From contig CP046177.1 of the NCBI GenBank assembly GCA_014075215.1, positions 1 through 64,000 of the forward strand: DNA of 64,000 nucleotides. Direction: 5' to 3'. This DNA is from Flavobacteriaceae bacterium. GTDB lineage: Bacteria; Bacteroidota; Bacteroidia; Flavobacteriales; Flavobacteriaceae. A program made the position numbers and the translations under genes. The notes under the pieces were generated by a model that made no database searches, had not been told where the DNA came from, and was given only the letters and a program-made list of their open reading frames with translations. Numbering within the stretch: the stretch's first letter is position 1; every line of letters starts with the position of its first letter. Shown in pieces: positions 53,380-62,089 of this stretch.

Positions 53380-54897
53380 ATGAAAAATAAAATCGTCATA
53401 TTCAATCCCCGTAGCGCCAGTGCAAAGTATAGAATCCCCAATTCTATTTTGCAAGTAGGCGCCTCTATTCACGGAAAATTTGAGTATGTTTTTCTGGACG
53501 GAAACCTGGAAAAAGATCCATGGCAAAAAATTCAGCAGTACTTTGATACAGGCGAATTCAAATATTTTTGCTCTACCGTAATGCCCGGGCCTCAACTTAA
53601 ACAAGCCATTCCGTTTACAAAAAAGGTAAAAGAAGTATATCCGAACAGCATAACCGTTTGGGGCGGATATTTTGCAGCCAATCAATTCAAAGTGTCCATC
53701 AATTCCGGATACGTAGATTATATCATTAATGGGCCCGGTGATGTTGCTTTCCCTGGTTTACTGTCGGTTTTAGAAAATAACGAATTAGAAAACTTAGCAA
53801 CTGTTAAAAACCTGATCTACAAAAAAGACGATCAAATTATCACCACAGCAAAAGAGGCATTACCGGATCAGGATAGTTTGCCCGATTTGCCTTATGAATA
53901 TTTGGATACTTTTTATCCGCTAAAAAATTATCTGGCTAAAACATTTATGGGAAGCAAAACACTTTCCTACCACTCAAGCATGGGCTGTCCTTTTACCTGC
54001 TCTTTTTGTGCTGTGGTTCCTATTTACAATGCCCGGTGGAAAGGGAAATCGGCTACAAATATTGCCAAAGACGTTTTTTATTTTAAAGAAAAATATAACA
54101 TAGATGCTGTTGAGTTTCACGACAATAACTTTTTCACCTCCAGAAAACGTGTCGTGGAATTTTCTGAATTGGTTGTAGGTAAAAACATACAATGGTGGGG
54201 AGAAGGGCGAATAGATACCATCAACAAATATTCTGATGAAGATTTGCATTTGATGCGAAAAGCAGGATGCAGCATGATTTTTTTGGGAGCTGAAACCGGA
54301 AATGACGAAGTGCTAAAGCAAATGAACAAAGGCGGAACACAATCCGGAAAAATGATAGAAGATTTTGTAGTACGAATGAAAAAAGCAGACATTGTCCCGG
54401 AACTGTCCTTTGTATTGGGCTTACCTGCGGAAACCAAAGAAAAAGTGTATGAGCAAATCCTATGGGATATCCGGTTTATCAAGAAAATTAAGAAGCTAAA
54501 TCCGGATTCCGAGATTATTATTTATTTGTATAGCCCGGTACCGACAGAAGGTTCGGATTTGTATCAACAAATTATAGATGCGGGGTTTTCTTTTCCCGAA
54601 ACTCTGGAGGAATGGATTGAACCCAACTGGGAAAAATTTGACCTCAGAAAAAATCCGTTAACTCCGTGGTTGACACCAAAAATGGTAGACAGAATACAGA
54701 ATTTTGAAACCGTATTGAATGGTTGCTACCCAACTGTTTCCGATTTCAAGATTAAAGGAGTTAAAAAACACTTACTGAAAACCATATCCCGTATTCGATA
54801 CGAATCGAATATTTACAGGTTTCCCTATGAGGTTAAATTAATGCAAAAAATATGGAAATACCGTCAGCCTGAAATTGAAGGTTTCTATTCCGAATAA
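53380..54897 (+). CDS. B12-binding-type radical SAM protein
   Basis: 505 residues. An N-terminal cobalamin-binding-like domain (about 1-135; ITVWGGYFAA...DYIINGPGDVAFPGL), then the radical-SAM motif C203-x3-C207-x2-C210 (SSMGCPFTCSFCAV), DAVEFHDNNFF, GEGRIDTIN and FLGAETGNDEVLKQMNKGG. The cobalamin-ligand motif DxHxxG is not visible, so it may bind no or base-on cobalamin. Members make C-methylations or other radical rearrangements. Translationally close to both neighbours. Confidence 0.88.
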   Translation: MKNKIVIFNPRSASAKYRIPNSILQVGASIHGKFEYVFLDGNLEKDPWQKIQQYFDTGEFKYFCSTVMPGPQLKQAIPFTKKVKEVYPNSITVWGGYFAANQFKVSINSGYVDYIINGPGDVAFPGLLSVLENNELENLATVKNLIYKKDDQIITTAKEALPDQDSLPDLPYEYLDTFYPLKNYLAKTFMGSKTLSYHSSMGCPFTCSFCAVVPIYNARWKGKSATNIAKDVFYFKEKYNIDAVEFHDNNFFTSRKRVVEFSELVVGKNIQWWGEGRIDTINKYSDEDLHLMRKAGCSMIFLGAETGNDEVLKQMNKGGTQSGKMIEDFVVRMKKADIVPELSFVLGLPAETKEKVYEQILWDIRFIKKIKKLNPDSEIIIYLYSPVPTEGSDLYQQIIDAGFSFPETLEEWIEPNWEKFDLRKNPLTPWLTPKMVDRIQNFETVLNGCYPTVSDFKIKGVKKHLLKTISRIRYESNIYRFPYEVKLMQKIWKYRQPEIEGFYSE

Positions 54898-54903
54898 AAA
54901 AAT

Positions 54904-55578
54904 ATGCGAAATTTTCTAAAAAAAATTACACATCCTCTTTTAAAGATAGCTGCTAATATTTACTTTTTAAAACCCAGAAAATATATCTACAAAGAGATTC
55001 ATACTCTTGTGCATCCGGAAGTTTTTGCGCCACATTTTATACTGAGTACCAAAATATTACTGGATTTTGTTGCCACGTTAAACCTCAATAACAAATCTTT
55101 TCTGGAACTCGGTTGCGGCTCAGGTATCATTTCACTTTTTGCAGCTTCGAAAGGAGCCAAAGTTACCGCTTCGGATATCAACCGTAAAGCCCTGGAATAT
55201 TTGGAAATATCAGCAGGGAGAAACAATTTACCGCTTAATATCATTTATTCGGATTTGTTTGCAGAACTTAATTCAAAATATTTCGATTATATCATTATCA
55301 ATCCTCCGTATTATCCCAAAAAGCCTAAAAACATGAAAGAAAAAGCCTGGTTTTGTGGCGAGCATTTTGAATATTTTCAACGTCTTTTTACGCAGCTGAC
55401 AAAACGAAAAGATGTTATAAACACCTATCTGATTTTATCAAAGGATTGTAATATGGTTCAAATTAAAAAAATAGCAAAAGCCAATGCTTTACGTCTAAAA
55501 AATGTTCGAGAAGTTATGAAACTAAAAGAGAAGAATTTTATATTCAAGCTTCAAAATTATTCGGAGAATCTACAGTAA
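54904..55578 (+). CDS. SAM-dependent methyltransferase (HemK-like fold)
   Basis: 224 residues. Class I motif I FLELGCGSGIISLFAASKGA, motif II VTASDINRKALEY, and motif IV INPPYYPKKPKNM. The NPPY motif is typical of N-methyltransferases of the HemK/RlmG type, which methylate amide or exocyclic nitrogens. Six bp downstream of the radical-SAM gene, so the three act in one pathway. Substrate unknown. Confidence 0.88.
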   Translation: MRNFLKKITHPLLKIAANIYFLKPRKYIYKEIHTLVHPEVFAPHFILSTKILLDFVATLNLNNKSFLELGCGSGIISLFAASKGAKVTASDINRKALEYLEISAGRNNLPLNIIYSDLFAELNSKYFDYIIINPPYYPKKPKNMKEKAWFCGEHFEYFQRLFTQLTKRKDVINTYLILSKDCNMVQIKKIAKANALRLKNVREVMKLKEKNFIFKLQNYSENLQ

Positions 55579-55699
55579 GTATGCCAGATACTCTTTTTTT
55601 CGCCCTAATATATGCTCTTCTTTTTTGTCCTTTTGAAATTTCAAAAAAAACGGATAGAAATAACATCCCTAATTCAATAAATTGCAATATCTTTTTCAT
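55544..55699 (-). CDS. Possible 51-aa membrane-active peptide
   Basis: MKKILQFIELGMLFLSVFFE then ISKGQKRRAYIRAKKRVSGI and LTVDSPNNFEA: a hydrophobic N-terminus and a strongly basic middle. It overlaps the 3' end of the methyltransferase gene on the opposite strand. Whether it is translated is unknown. Confidence 0.3.
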   Translation of the reverse strand: MKKILQFIELGMLFLSVFFEISKGQKRRAYIRAKKRVSGILTVDSPNNFEA

Positions 55700-55852
55700 G
55701 AAAGATACATTTTTAAATGTTGTCATTCTCACACAAGATCAAACCGGATAGAAATACATCTATAAATCCTTGTTTTTAATTCCTGCATGAGAATGGACAT
55801 GGTTATATAAAAATCAACTAACTACATATGAATATCAATGGAATAATAAAAA

Positions 55853-56263
55853 TTAAACTTCACAATCACAATTGGAATTAACTGTTCCCTGCTGATTTTG
55901 AATATAGCACGTATCTCCAATATTGAGTTGTAGTGCCGGACAATCATACTGTGTCGTGTTTTCTGCCTCGCATTCGCAATTAGCATTTATTTTCCCATCC
56001 ATACCATTGGCAGTTGTACAGGAGTCTCCAATATTGAGTTGTAATGTCGGACAATCGTAAGTAACGGTAACTTCACATTCGCAATTTGCATTAAGTACAC
56101 CTTGTTGGTTTTGCACAAAACAGATGCTTCCGACATTAGCTTGCAATGCCGGGCAATCAAATAGTTGATCATTTTGCTCGTCATTATTTTGAGTACAAGC
56201 GAGTATAAAAGCAATGGTTGAAACTAATAAAAATACTTTTGCGGATAAGATTTTTTTCTTCAT
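55853..56263 (-). CDS. Lipoprotein with three Cys-rich DCPxLQxNIG repeats
   Basis: 136 residues from ATG 56263 (MKKKILSAKVFLL; the frame is open 17 codons further up, but the signal peptide starts here). Lipobox FILAC (C23). The mature part is three about 37-residue repeats of the form DCPALQ-x-NIGD-x-C-x4-QQG-x-VN-x-NC-x-CE, each with four Cys. Probably a surface-exposed, disulfide-rich lipoprotein. The same module ends the next gene upstream. I do not know a named family. Confidence 0.8.
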   Translation of the reverse strand: MKKKILSAKVFLLVSTIAFILACTQNNDEQNDQLFDCPALQANVGSICFVQNQQGVLNANCECEVTVTYDCPTLQLNIGDSCTTANGMDGKINANCECEAENTTQYDCPALQLNIGDTCYIQNQQGTVNSNCDCEV

Positions 56264-56349
56264 GATAAATAAGTTTAAGTTTTTAAGTTTATGTAGTAGA
56301 CAGTTGCAAAACACAATTTCCTACCTTCATTTAAAATTTTTAACTATTT

Positions 56350-56511
56350 GAGACCTTTTCAAAATTGATTTGGTGAAAAAGTTCGACGCCCGAAGAAAAT
56401 TTTCAACCGGAATAACCTATTGATTTTGAGGATTTAAAATTTTCGAGAAGGAAGAAATTTGAAGCCAAATCAATTTCAATACGGAATATATTACTTTTTT
56501 GCAAAGGTCTC
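56350..56511. repeat. MITE-like repeat family 2, longest copy (162 bp)
   Basis: Ends GAGACCTTTTCAAAATTGAT and, inverted, GAGACCTTTGCAAAA. Contains GTTCGACGCCCGAAGAAAAT as in the 33579 copy. No coding capacity. It fills most of the 434-bp gap between the two Cys-repeat lipoprotein genes; the rest of that gap shows nothing else. Confidence 0.82.
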
Positions 56512-56697
56512 TATTTATCTAGTTTCAAGTTTGAAAGTATTCGAGTTAAAAGCTTCAAATCAGTCTTTTAAACACCAGGAGAAATAGCCTTATTTTTTGA
56601 GAAAATAAGGTTTCTTAAAAGTTATCACATCCCGTAAACATTATTGCTTAGAGCTTTTCATGCAAAAAACCAAGCTAGGCTTTAGTCAAAAATGATA

Positions 56698-57246
56698 TTA
56701 TATTTCACAATCACAATCAGGATTAACAGTTCCTTGCTGATTTTGTATAATGCAAGGATCACCGATATTTAACTGTAATGCCGGGCAATCAAATGTAGAT
56801 TGACATTGCTGTGAGACAGTGGAGAGGTTTGCTCGTAGTTCCTCATTACTCGTAAGCGTAAAAGTAGTGTTTCCCGAATTAGTGTTTACCGGGAAATGTA
56901 AACTCACAAGATATGTGTCTGTATTGATTCTGTTAGTTACCATTACACGTAATTCCGCATCATTTGTTACGGTTTCATTAACTAATGACTGAAAATCTAT
57001 GTTATAAACGTTAAATAGTATAGGGTAATTAAAATCTATACAATCAATTGCATTAGTAGAAACATCCAGGATTAAAGTAGCTAATTCGGAATTGGCCACA
57101 ATAACACTATTCTGATCCGGAGGAGTTACTGAAATAGTATCATTTTCTTTACAGGAAAAAAATAATAGTAGTATTAATACCCCTAAATATTTAGAAAAAG
57201 TTAATTTCGCTTTCAAAATACATATGGTTTTATTAGAAGTAGACAT
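56698..57246 (-). CDS. Lipoprotein with one C-terminal Cys-rich DCPALQLNIG module
   Basis: 182 residues. Lipobox LFFSC (C32). A beta-rich domain (TISVTPPDQNSVIVANSELA, ATLILDVSTNAIDCIDFNYP, IDFQSLVNETVTNDAELRVM) is followed by one copy of the module (FDCPALQLNIGDPCIIQNQQ...NPDCDCEI). The part before the module resembles domains of unknown function in Flavobacteriia lipoproteins. Clearly paralogous in its C-terminus to 55853-56263. Confidence 0.8.
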   Translation of the reverse strand: MSTSNKTICILKAKLTFSKYLGVLILLLFFSCKENDTISVTPPDQNSVIVANSELATLILDVSTNAIDCIDFNYPILFNVYNIDFQSLVNETVTNDAELRVMVTNRINTDTYLVSLHFPVNTNSGNTTFTLTSNEELRANLSTVSQQCQSTFDCPALQLNIGDPCIIQNQQGTVNPDCDCEI

Positions 57247-57323
57247 GTTATCACTTATAAATTCCTACTTTGCAAGTGTTAAAAATATGTAATTCCATAT
57301 AAGTTCACAAAATATTATACTAT

Positions 57324-57483
57324 GAACTCATTTAAACTTTTTGGATGTAAGCGAACATTAGAAGTTTTTAGATATGTTGAAAGTTTTTTTGAGTTGCATA
57401 GTAGCGCTACGGAAGGGAAAAAAGATAAAAACAGAGCTAAAAACAGCAATTTTTTAGCAAATTGAAAAAGTTTAAATGAGTTC
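57324..57483 (+). repeat. MITE-like repeat family 1, full-length copy (160 bp)
   Basis: GAACTCATTTAAACTTTTTG at the left and its inverse (one change) at the right end. It lies immediately before the ECF sigma gene, only 5 bp from its ATG, so it must form the sigma gene's 5' leader or even carry its promoter. Confidence 0.9.
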
Positions 57484-57488
57484 TATAT

Positions 57489-58001
57489 ATGAAAGATGAT
57501 GATCTTTGTGATGAGTTAACGTTTTCAGGTATTTTCAAAAAATATTCTAAAGAATTATATCAGTATTTTTATTACCGTTACGGAGGAGATTGTAATATTG
57601 AAGACTTCATTCAAGATGCATATACAAAACTGTGGCATAAGTGTAGTCAGGTAACTGCTTCAAAAGTTAGAGCTTACTTATATACCTCCGTAAGAAATAT
57701 GATTTTAAACGATATGGCTCATAAAAAAGTGGTGTTAAAATACCAGCAGCAGTCTAAGCACATAGAAACTTCTTCCTATCATCCATCCTATTTTGAAGAA
57801 GACAATATGTATGTGAAACAATTGCAAAAAGCACTGGAAAGTTTATCTGAAGAGCAGAGGGTTACATTTCTCTTAAATAGAATAGAAGGTAAAAAATTCA
57901 AAGAAATTGCGGAAATTATGGGAATTTCACCTAAAGCGGTTGAAAAAAGAGTGTATACTGCTTTTAAAAAAATAAAAAAACAAATATCAAATGACAAGTA
58001 A
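57489..58001 (+). CDS. ECF RNA polymerase sigma factor (FecI-like)
   Basis: 170 residues. Sigma region 2 (FSGIFKKYSKELYQYFYYRY, IEDFIQDAYTKLWHKC) and region 4 (LSEEQRVTFLLNRIEGKKFK, EIAEIMGISPKAVEKRVYTA). It starts the sigma/anti-sigma/receptor set. A family-1 repeat abuts its start and a family-3 hairpin repeat begins on its stop codon, so expression may be shaped by both. Confidence 0.93.
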   Translation: MKDDDLCDELTFSGIFKKYSKELYQYFYYRYGGDCNIEDFIQDAYTKLWHKCSQVTASKVRAYLYTSVRNMILNDMAHKKVVLKYQQQSKHIETSSYHPSYFEEDNMYVKQLQKALESLSEEQRVTFLLNRIEGKKFKEIAEIMGISPKAVEKRVYTAFKKIKKQISNDK

Positions 58002-58076
58002 TGCCAAAAAGAATACTAAAATAGCCCAATTTTCCTTACACAATCTTATAGACTATTTTAGTATTCTTTTTGGTAT
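58001..58076. repeat. MITE-like repeat family 3, complete 76-bp element
   Basis: Arms ATGCCAAAAAGAATACTAAA(ATAG) and its inverse, 24 bp each with one mismatch, around a 28-bp centre. It forms a strong hairpin that should act as a terminator between the sigma gene and fecR. Single arms occur at 45089, 46984 and 61309. Confidence 0.88.
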
Positions 58077-58130
58077 AAGGTAGGAAATATAAAAACAAAC
58101 TTGTCTTATTATTTATAATGAACATACATC

Positions 58131-59039
58131 ATGGAAAAAGACAATCAGAATATGATATCAAAATGGCTCAATAATGAATTGTCATCGGAAGAGCTAAAAT
58201 CTTTAACAGATGTTGAAGAATATAAAGAAATAAGTCGGCTTGATGACACTTTAAAAGGTTTTAAAGCCGATGATTACGATGTTGAAAAAAATCATCGTCT
58301 GTTGATGGAGTCCATTAAACAACCTGTAAAAACAAAGGTTATTTATCTACGTCGTATGTATAGGGTAGCTGCCATAATTATTGTGACACTGGGAATATTT
58401 TTTATTACTGATTCTCTGAATAAAACACAGCATATTGCTACGCAGATTGGCGAGAAAACCGAATTTACATTACCGGACAAATCACAGGTTTCTTTAAATG
58501 CCGGTAGCAGCATCCGGTATGCTGAAAAAGAATGGCCAAATACCAGAAATATTGATCTGGACGGGGAAGCGTTTTTTAAAGTAGCCAAAGGAGAAAAATT
58601 TAGCGTTCATACCCTATTGGGCGAAGTAGTGGTTCTGGGAACGGCATTTAATGTATTTGCCCGGGAAAACCTGTTTAGAGTAACTTGCTATGAAGGAAAA
58701 GTAAAGGTGGTTTTTAATAATGAAACGGTTTATTTGTCCGAAGAAGAACACTTACAATTTATAAAAACCGACAGCAGTTATACAAAAAAGAAAATAACCA
58801 TTGATGCGCCCACGTGGTTAGATAATTATAGTACTTTTAGCAGTGTTCCTGTAAAATATGTATTTCAGGAGTTTGAAAATCAATACCACGTAACGGTCAA
58901 ATCGGATACCATTGATGTATCTCAATTATTTTCAGGCACATTGATTCATGACGATATCGTAGTAGCAGCAAAATCTATTGCCATACCTTTAGGCCTAAAG
59001 TTTGAAATAAAGAAAGACGTCATTGTATTTTCAAAATAA
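58131..59039 (+). CDS. FecR-family anti-sigma factor
   Basis: 302 residues: a cytoplasmic N-terminus (MISKWLNNELSSEELKSLTD), one TM helix at about 78-96 (AAIIIVTLGIFFITDSL), the periplasmic FecR domain (TQIGEKTEFTLPDKSQVSLN, AGSSIRYAEKEWPN, LDGEAFFKVAKGEKFSVHTL) and a C-terminal STN-like domain (VPVKYVFQEFENQYHVTVKS). It receives the signal from the receptor and controls the upstream sigma factor. Confidence 0.93.
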   Translation: MEKDNQNMISKWLNNELSSEELKSLTDVEEYKEISRLDDTLKGFKADDYDVEKNHRLLMESIKQPVKTKVIYLRRMYRVAAIIIVTLGIFFITDSLNKTQHIATQIGEKTEFTLPDKSQVSLNAGSSIRYAEKEWPNTRNIDLDGEAFFKVAKGEKFSVHTLLGEVVVLGTAFNVFARENLFRVTCYEGKVKVVFNNETVYLSEEEHLQFIKTDSSYTKKKITIDAPTWLDNYSTFSSVPVKYVFQEFENQYHVTVKSDTIDVSQLFSGTLIHDDIVVAAKSIAIPLGLKFEIKKDVIVFSK

Positions 59040-59053
59040 AGTTTCAATTAAGA

Positions 59054-61306
59054 ATGAAATATGCTTCTTTGTGTATTATGTATTGCTGTGTACAGCTATC
59101 TGTTAGTGCACAAAATACACCTCCTGTTTCGCTGTCAGATGCTTTAGAAAAAATAGAAAAAGAATTTTCTGTAAGCTTTTCGTACGCAGATGAAAATATA
59201 AAAAATATTCAATTTTCATTCCCGCAAAAAAAAGTATCTCTGGATGAACTACTTGTAATACTCGCATCTCAAACAAAACTTCTGTTTAAAAAACTAAGCC
59301 CTAAAATTATAGCAATAAGTGTAGACGGCCCTTTTTCAGGTGTAATTAACCTCGACATGGTCCTCATTAAAAATTACCTGACCAAAGGAATTCATCAAAA
59401 AGTGAACGGGTCAATAGAAATCAAACCCATGTCTGCCGGAATTTTACCCGGATTAACAGAGCCTGATATATTTCATACATTACAAGCACTGCCAGGCATA
59501 TATAGTGTAGAAGAAAGAATATCCAATATCAATATCAGAGGAGGCACACACGGCCAAAATTTAATTCTTTGGAATAGAATTAAAGTGTACCAGGTCGGGC
59601 ATTTTTTTGGACTAATCTCCGCATTTAACCCCTATGTAACAGATAAAATCTACGTTTATAAAAATGGAACGAATGCATATCACGGAGGAGGTGTTTCGGG
59701 AGTAATTGATATGCAATCTGATTTGAGTAAAGTAAAAAAAGCTTCTGTTAATTTGGGTTTGAATGCATTGCATACTGATATCACAACAACGTTTCCCGTA
59801 GCTAAAAAAACAAATTTACAACTATCTTTAAGACGTTCGTTTACCGATTTTTTTAAATCCCCTACCTATAAAGAATATTTACAATATATCATCGTAGATT
59901 CTGATCTGAAAAACGAAGTCACGATGAACAATGACAAGTTTGTATTTGTCGATAGTAACATAGGAATTCATCATACATTCTCTGAGAACTCCTCGCTAAA
60001 ATTTAATGCATTTCACCTCTATAACAAACTCGATTATGAAACCATTTTTAATGGTGCTGCCACCCGGGGAAGCCAATTAAAACAGGAAAGTTTAGGAAGT
60101 GCTCTCCACTATAAAAAACGTATTGATAATACGACAATAAACGGTCAAATATATCTTTCTCAGTACCATTTAACGGCTAATGATAATCGTTTTATAACAG
60201 CAAACAGGTTACATCAAAACAACCAGGTTCTCGATATTGGTTTTCGCACCGGCAGTACTGTTAAATTAAATGAAAAACTGGAACTCACATCCGGTTATCA
60301 GTATAAAAAACTGGTGATTTCCGATCTGGAAATTGTAACGAACCCAACATTTGGAAGAAAAGTAACACAAGAATTGATAACACATGCTGTTTTTGGTACG
60401 ATAGCCTATTACGAACCTAATAATCTTTATTTCAGATTTGGCATAAGGGCAATATATCACCGTAAATTCTCCAAATCCATCGCAGAGCCCAGGATGAGTG
60501 TTTCAAAGAAAATAGGCCCTTTCGTAAAACTCAACATGATGGGGGAATTTAAAAGCCAGACCATTTCTCAAATAACAGATTTGCAAAACGCCTTCTTTGG
60601 TATAGAAAAGAGAAGGTGGGTATTGAGCAATAATGCCGATATTCCTATTACTAAAAGCAAGCAATTATCATTTGGGGTACATTATAAGAAAAATGATCTT
60701 ATGATCGGAGTAAATGCCTTTGTGAAAGAGGTTAACGGAATCAGCTCCCGAAGTCAGGGGTTTCAGAATCAATTACAATTTGTAAATGCGACAGGTAGTT
60801 ATACAATAAACGGAATAGATTTTCTACTACATAAGAAAATAAATCATTTTGTTTCCTGGATAAACTATACTTACAGTAATAACGTAAATCATTTTAATAT
60901 AAATACGCAGCAACAAAAGTTTCCGAGCAATTTTGACATTCGGCATAATATAAGTATCTCTAATACCTATACCTTCAACAAAATAAAATTGGCTGCCAAA
61001 CTAAACTGGCATACCGGAAGGCCTTTTACAGGAATAAATGAGAACACTCCCATCCTCAATAATGAAATAAATTATGCAGCTATTAACAGTAACAACCTAA
61101 AGAATTATTTTAGAGTTGATTTTTCGGCAACAAAAGAATTTAAGACAAAGAGATTTCGTACTACTATGGGTATCTCTTTATGGAATCTTTTAAATACAAA
61201 TAATACCATCAACACTTACTTCATAAAAATAAACGATACCACACTACGTTCGGATGTATCTTCTTTAGGCTTTACGGCAAATATCTTTTTTCGGGTAGTG
61301 CTCTGA
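59054..61306 (+). CDS. TonB-dependent receptor with STN domain
   Basis: 750 residues. Signal peptide (to SVSA), STN/secretin N-domain (about 25-95, VSLSDALEKIEKEFSVSFSY), plug (GILPGLTEPDIFHTLQALPG, INIRGGTHGQNLILW, YVYKNGTNAYHGGGVSGVID) and a 22-strand-type barrel ending FTANIFFRVVL. FecA-like: it imports a ligand with TonB/ExbBD energy and signals via the STN domain to FecR. Ligand unknown. The carboxypeptidase-like repeat seen in the decayed paralogue is absent or reduced here. Confidence 0.93.
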   Translation: MKYASLCIMYCCVQLSVSAQNTPPVSLSDALEKIEKEFSVSFSYADENIKNIQFSFPQKKVSLDELLVILASQTKLLFKKLSPKIIAISVDGPFSGVINLDMVLIKNYLTKGIHQKVNGSIEIKPMSAGILPGLTEPDIFHTLQALPGIYSVEERISNINIRGGTHGQNLILWNRIKVYQVGHFFGLISAFNPYVTDKIYVYKNGTNAYHGGGVSGVIDMQSDLSKVKKASVNLGLNALHTDITTTFPVAKKTNLQLSLRRSFTDFFKSPTYKEYLQYIIVDSDLKNEVTMNNDKFVFVDSNIGIHHTFSENSSLKFNAFHLYNKLDYETIFNGAATRGSQLKQESLGSALHYKKRIDNTTINGQIYLSQYHLTANDNRFITANRLHQNNQVLDIGFRTGSTVKLNEKLELTSGYQYKKLVISDLEIVTNPTFGRKVTQELITHAVFGTIAYYEPNNLYFRFGIRAIYHRKFSKSIAEPRMSVSKKIGPFVKLNMMGEFKSQTISQITDLQNAFFGIEKRRWVLSNNADIPITKSKQLSFGVHYKKNDLMIGVNAFVKEVNGISSRSQGFQNQLQFVNATGSYTINGIDFLLHKKINHFVSWINYTYSNNVNHFNINTQQQKFPSNFDIRHNISISNTYTFNKIKLAAKLNWHTGRPFTGINENTPILNNEINYAAINSNNLKNYFRVDFSATKEFKTKRFRTTMGISLWNLLNTNNTINTYFIKINDTTLRSDVSSLGFTANIFFRVVL

Positions 61307-61308
61307 TT

Positions 61309-61334
61309 ATACCAAAATGAATACTAAAGTGGTC
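61309..61334 (+). repeat. Single arm of MITE-like repeat family 3
   Basis: ATACCAAAATGAATACTAAA begins 3 bp after the receptor stop codon. The other arm is not visible. Confidence 0.55.
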
Positions 61335-61480
61335 TAATACCATTTACTATTTGAAAATACTGCAATAATTTTAGTTAAAAACTCAAAAGCTGTAATGCTT
61401 ATTATTTTGTGTTCATTAGTAGATTTAATGAGTTGAACTATTTTATTTTCAAGCTGTTCTAAAGAATCATAAATTTTCAT
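61334..61480 (-). CDS. Possible 48-aa protein downstream of the nuclease-EVE gene
   Basis: MKIYDSLEQLENKIVQLIKS then TNEHKIISITAFEFLTKIIA and VFSNSKWY-stop. It starts 18 bp after the stop of the EVE-domain gene on the same strand, so it may be its operon partner. Helical and small; no family recognised. Confidence 0.4.
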   Translation of the reverse strand: MKIYDSLEQLENKIVQLIKSTNEHKIISITAFEFLTKIIAVFSNSKWY

Positions 61481-62089
61481 AGCCAATGTCGTAGCCAGTT
61501 ATTTTTTCTTCCATAATTTTTCTCCAGTTTCTTTATCGATAGAAAACATAGTTTGCATAAAAACGTAATTCACTCCTGATATCCGTTTTATTTCAGATGC
61601 AGAAATTGGATTGTCTAGAATTTTAAATTTATTAAGCTTCATCGAGTATTCCTCATTAGCATATTTCGGGTTATTTCGATAACTACTTTTGTCAATTTTT
61701 CCAGTTGCAATTCCTTTTGCTACTATTCCAGTTCCTGAACGATAAAGAAAAACTTTGTCTCCTTTATTAAAGTGTTCAATTTTGAATTTCCAAGGTTCAA
61801 AATATGCAGCAACTTTTTTATTGTCTAACATATCAGTTTCATCCTCTGAACCGTGTTTGATATTTGTGTTTAAAATATAATATCCTTCGTCAATATATTC
61901 GTATGGATTTGGACTTTGGCGGTATGTCTCAAAATCAAGAAGAAATTGATTACTAACTTCATAAATTTTGTAAACCCAACTGGAAATATTTACTCCTTGT
62001 TCGTCCCAATATTCAATCGCTGCTCTTGTTTTAAAGTCTAGCCCATTTGTTATCAAAATAAACTTTTGTTTTTTGTTGATATCGGTTGG

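Noticed and set aside
55853..56263. The regular repeat looked like a possible CRISPR or tandem DNA repeat
   Set aside because: It is coding: the unit is about 111 bp in frame with conserved Cys codons and no spacers, so it is a protein module repeat. No CRISPR array or cas gene was seen in the window.
55853..57246. Cys-rich modules as RiPP precursors for the nearby radical-SAM enzymes
   Set aside because: Both proteins have lipoprotein signal peptides and no leader-core layout, and are on the opposite strand with their own spacing. Kept only as a remark on neighbourhood.
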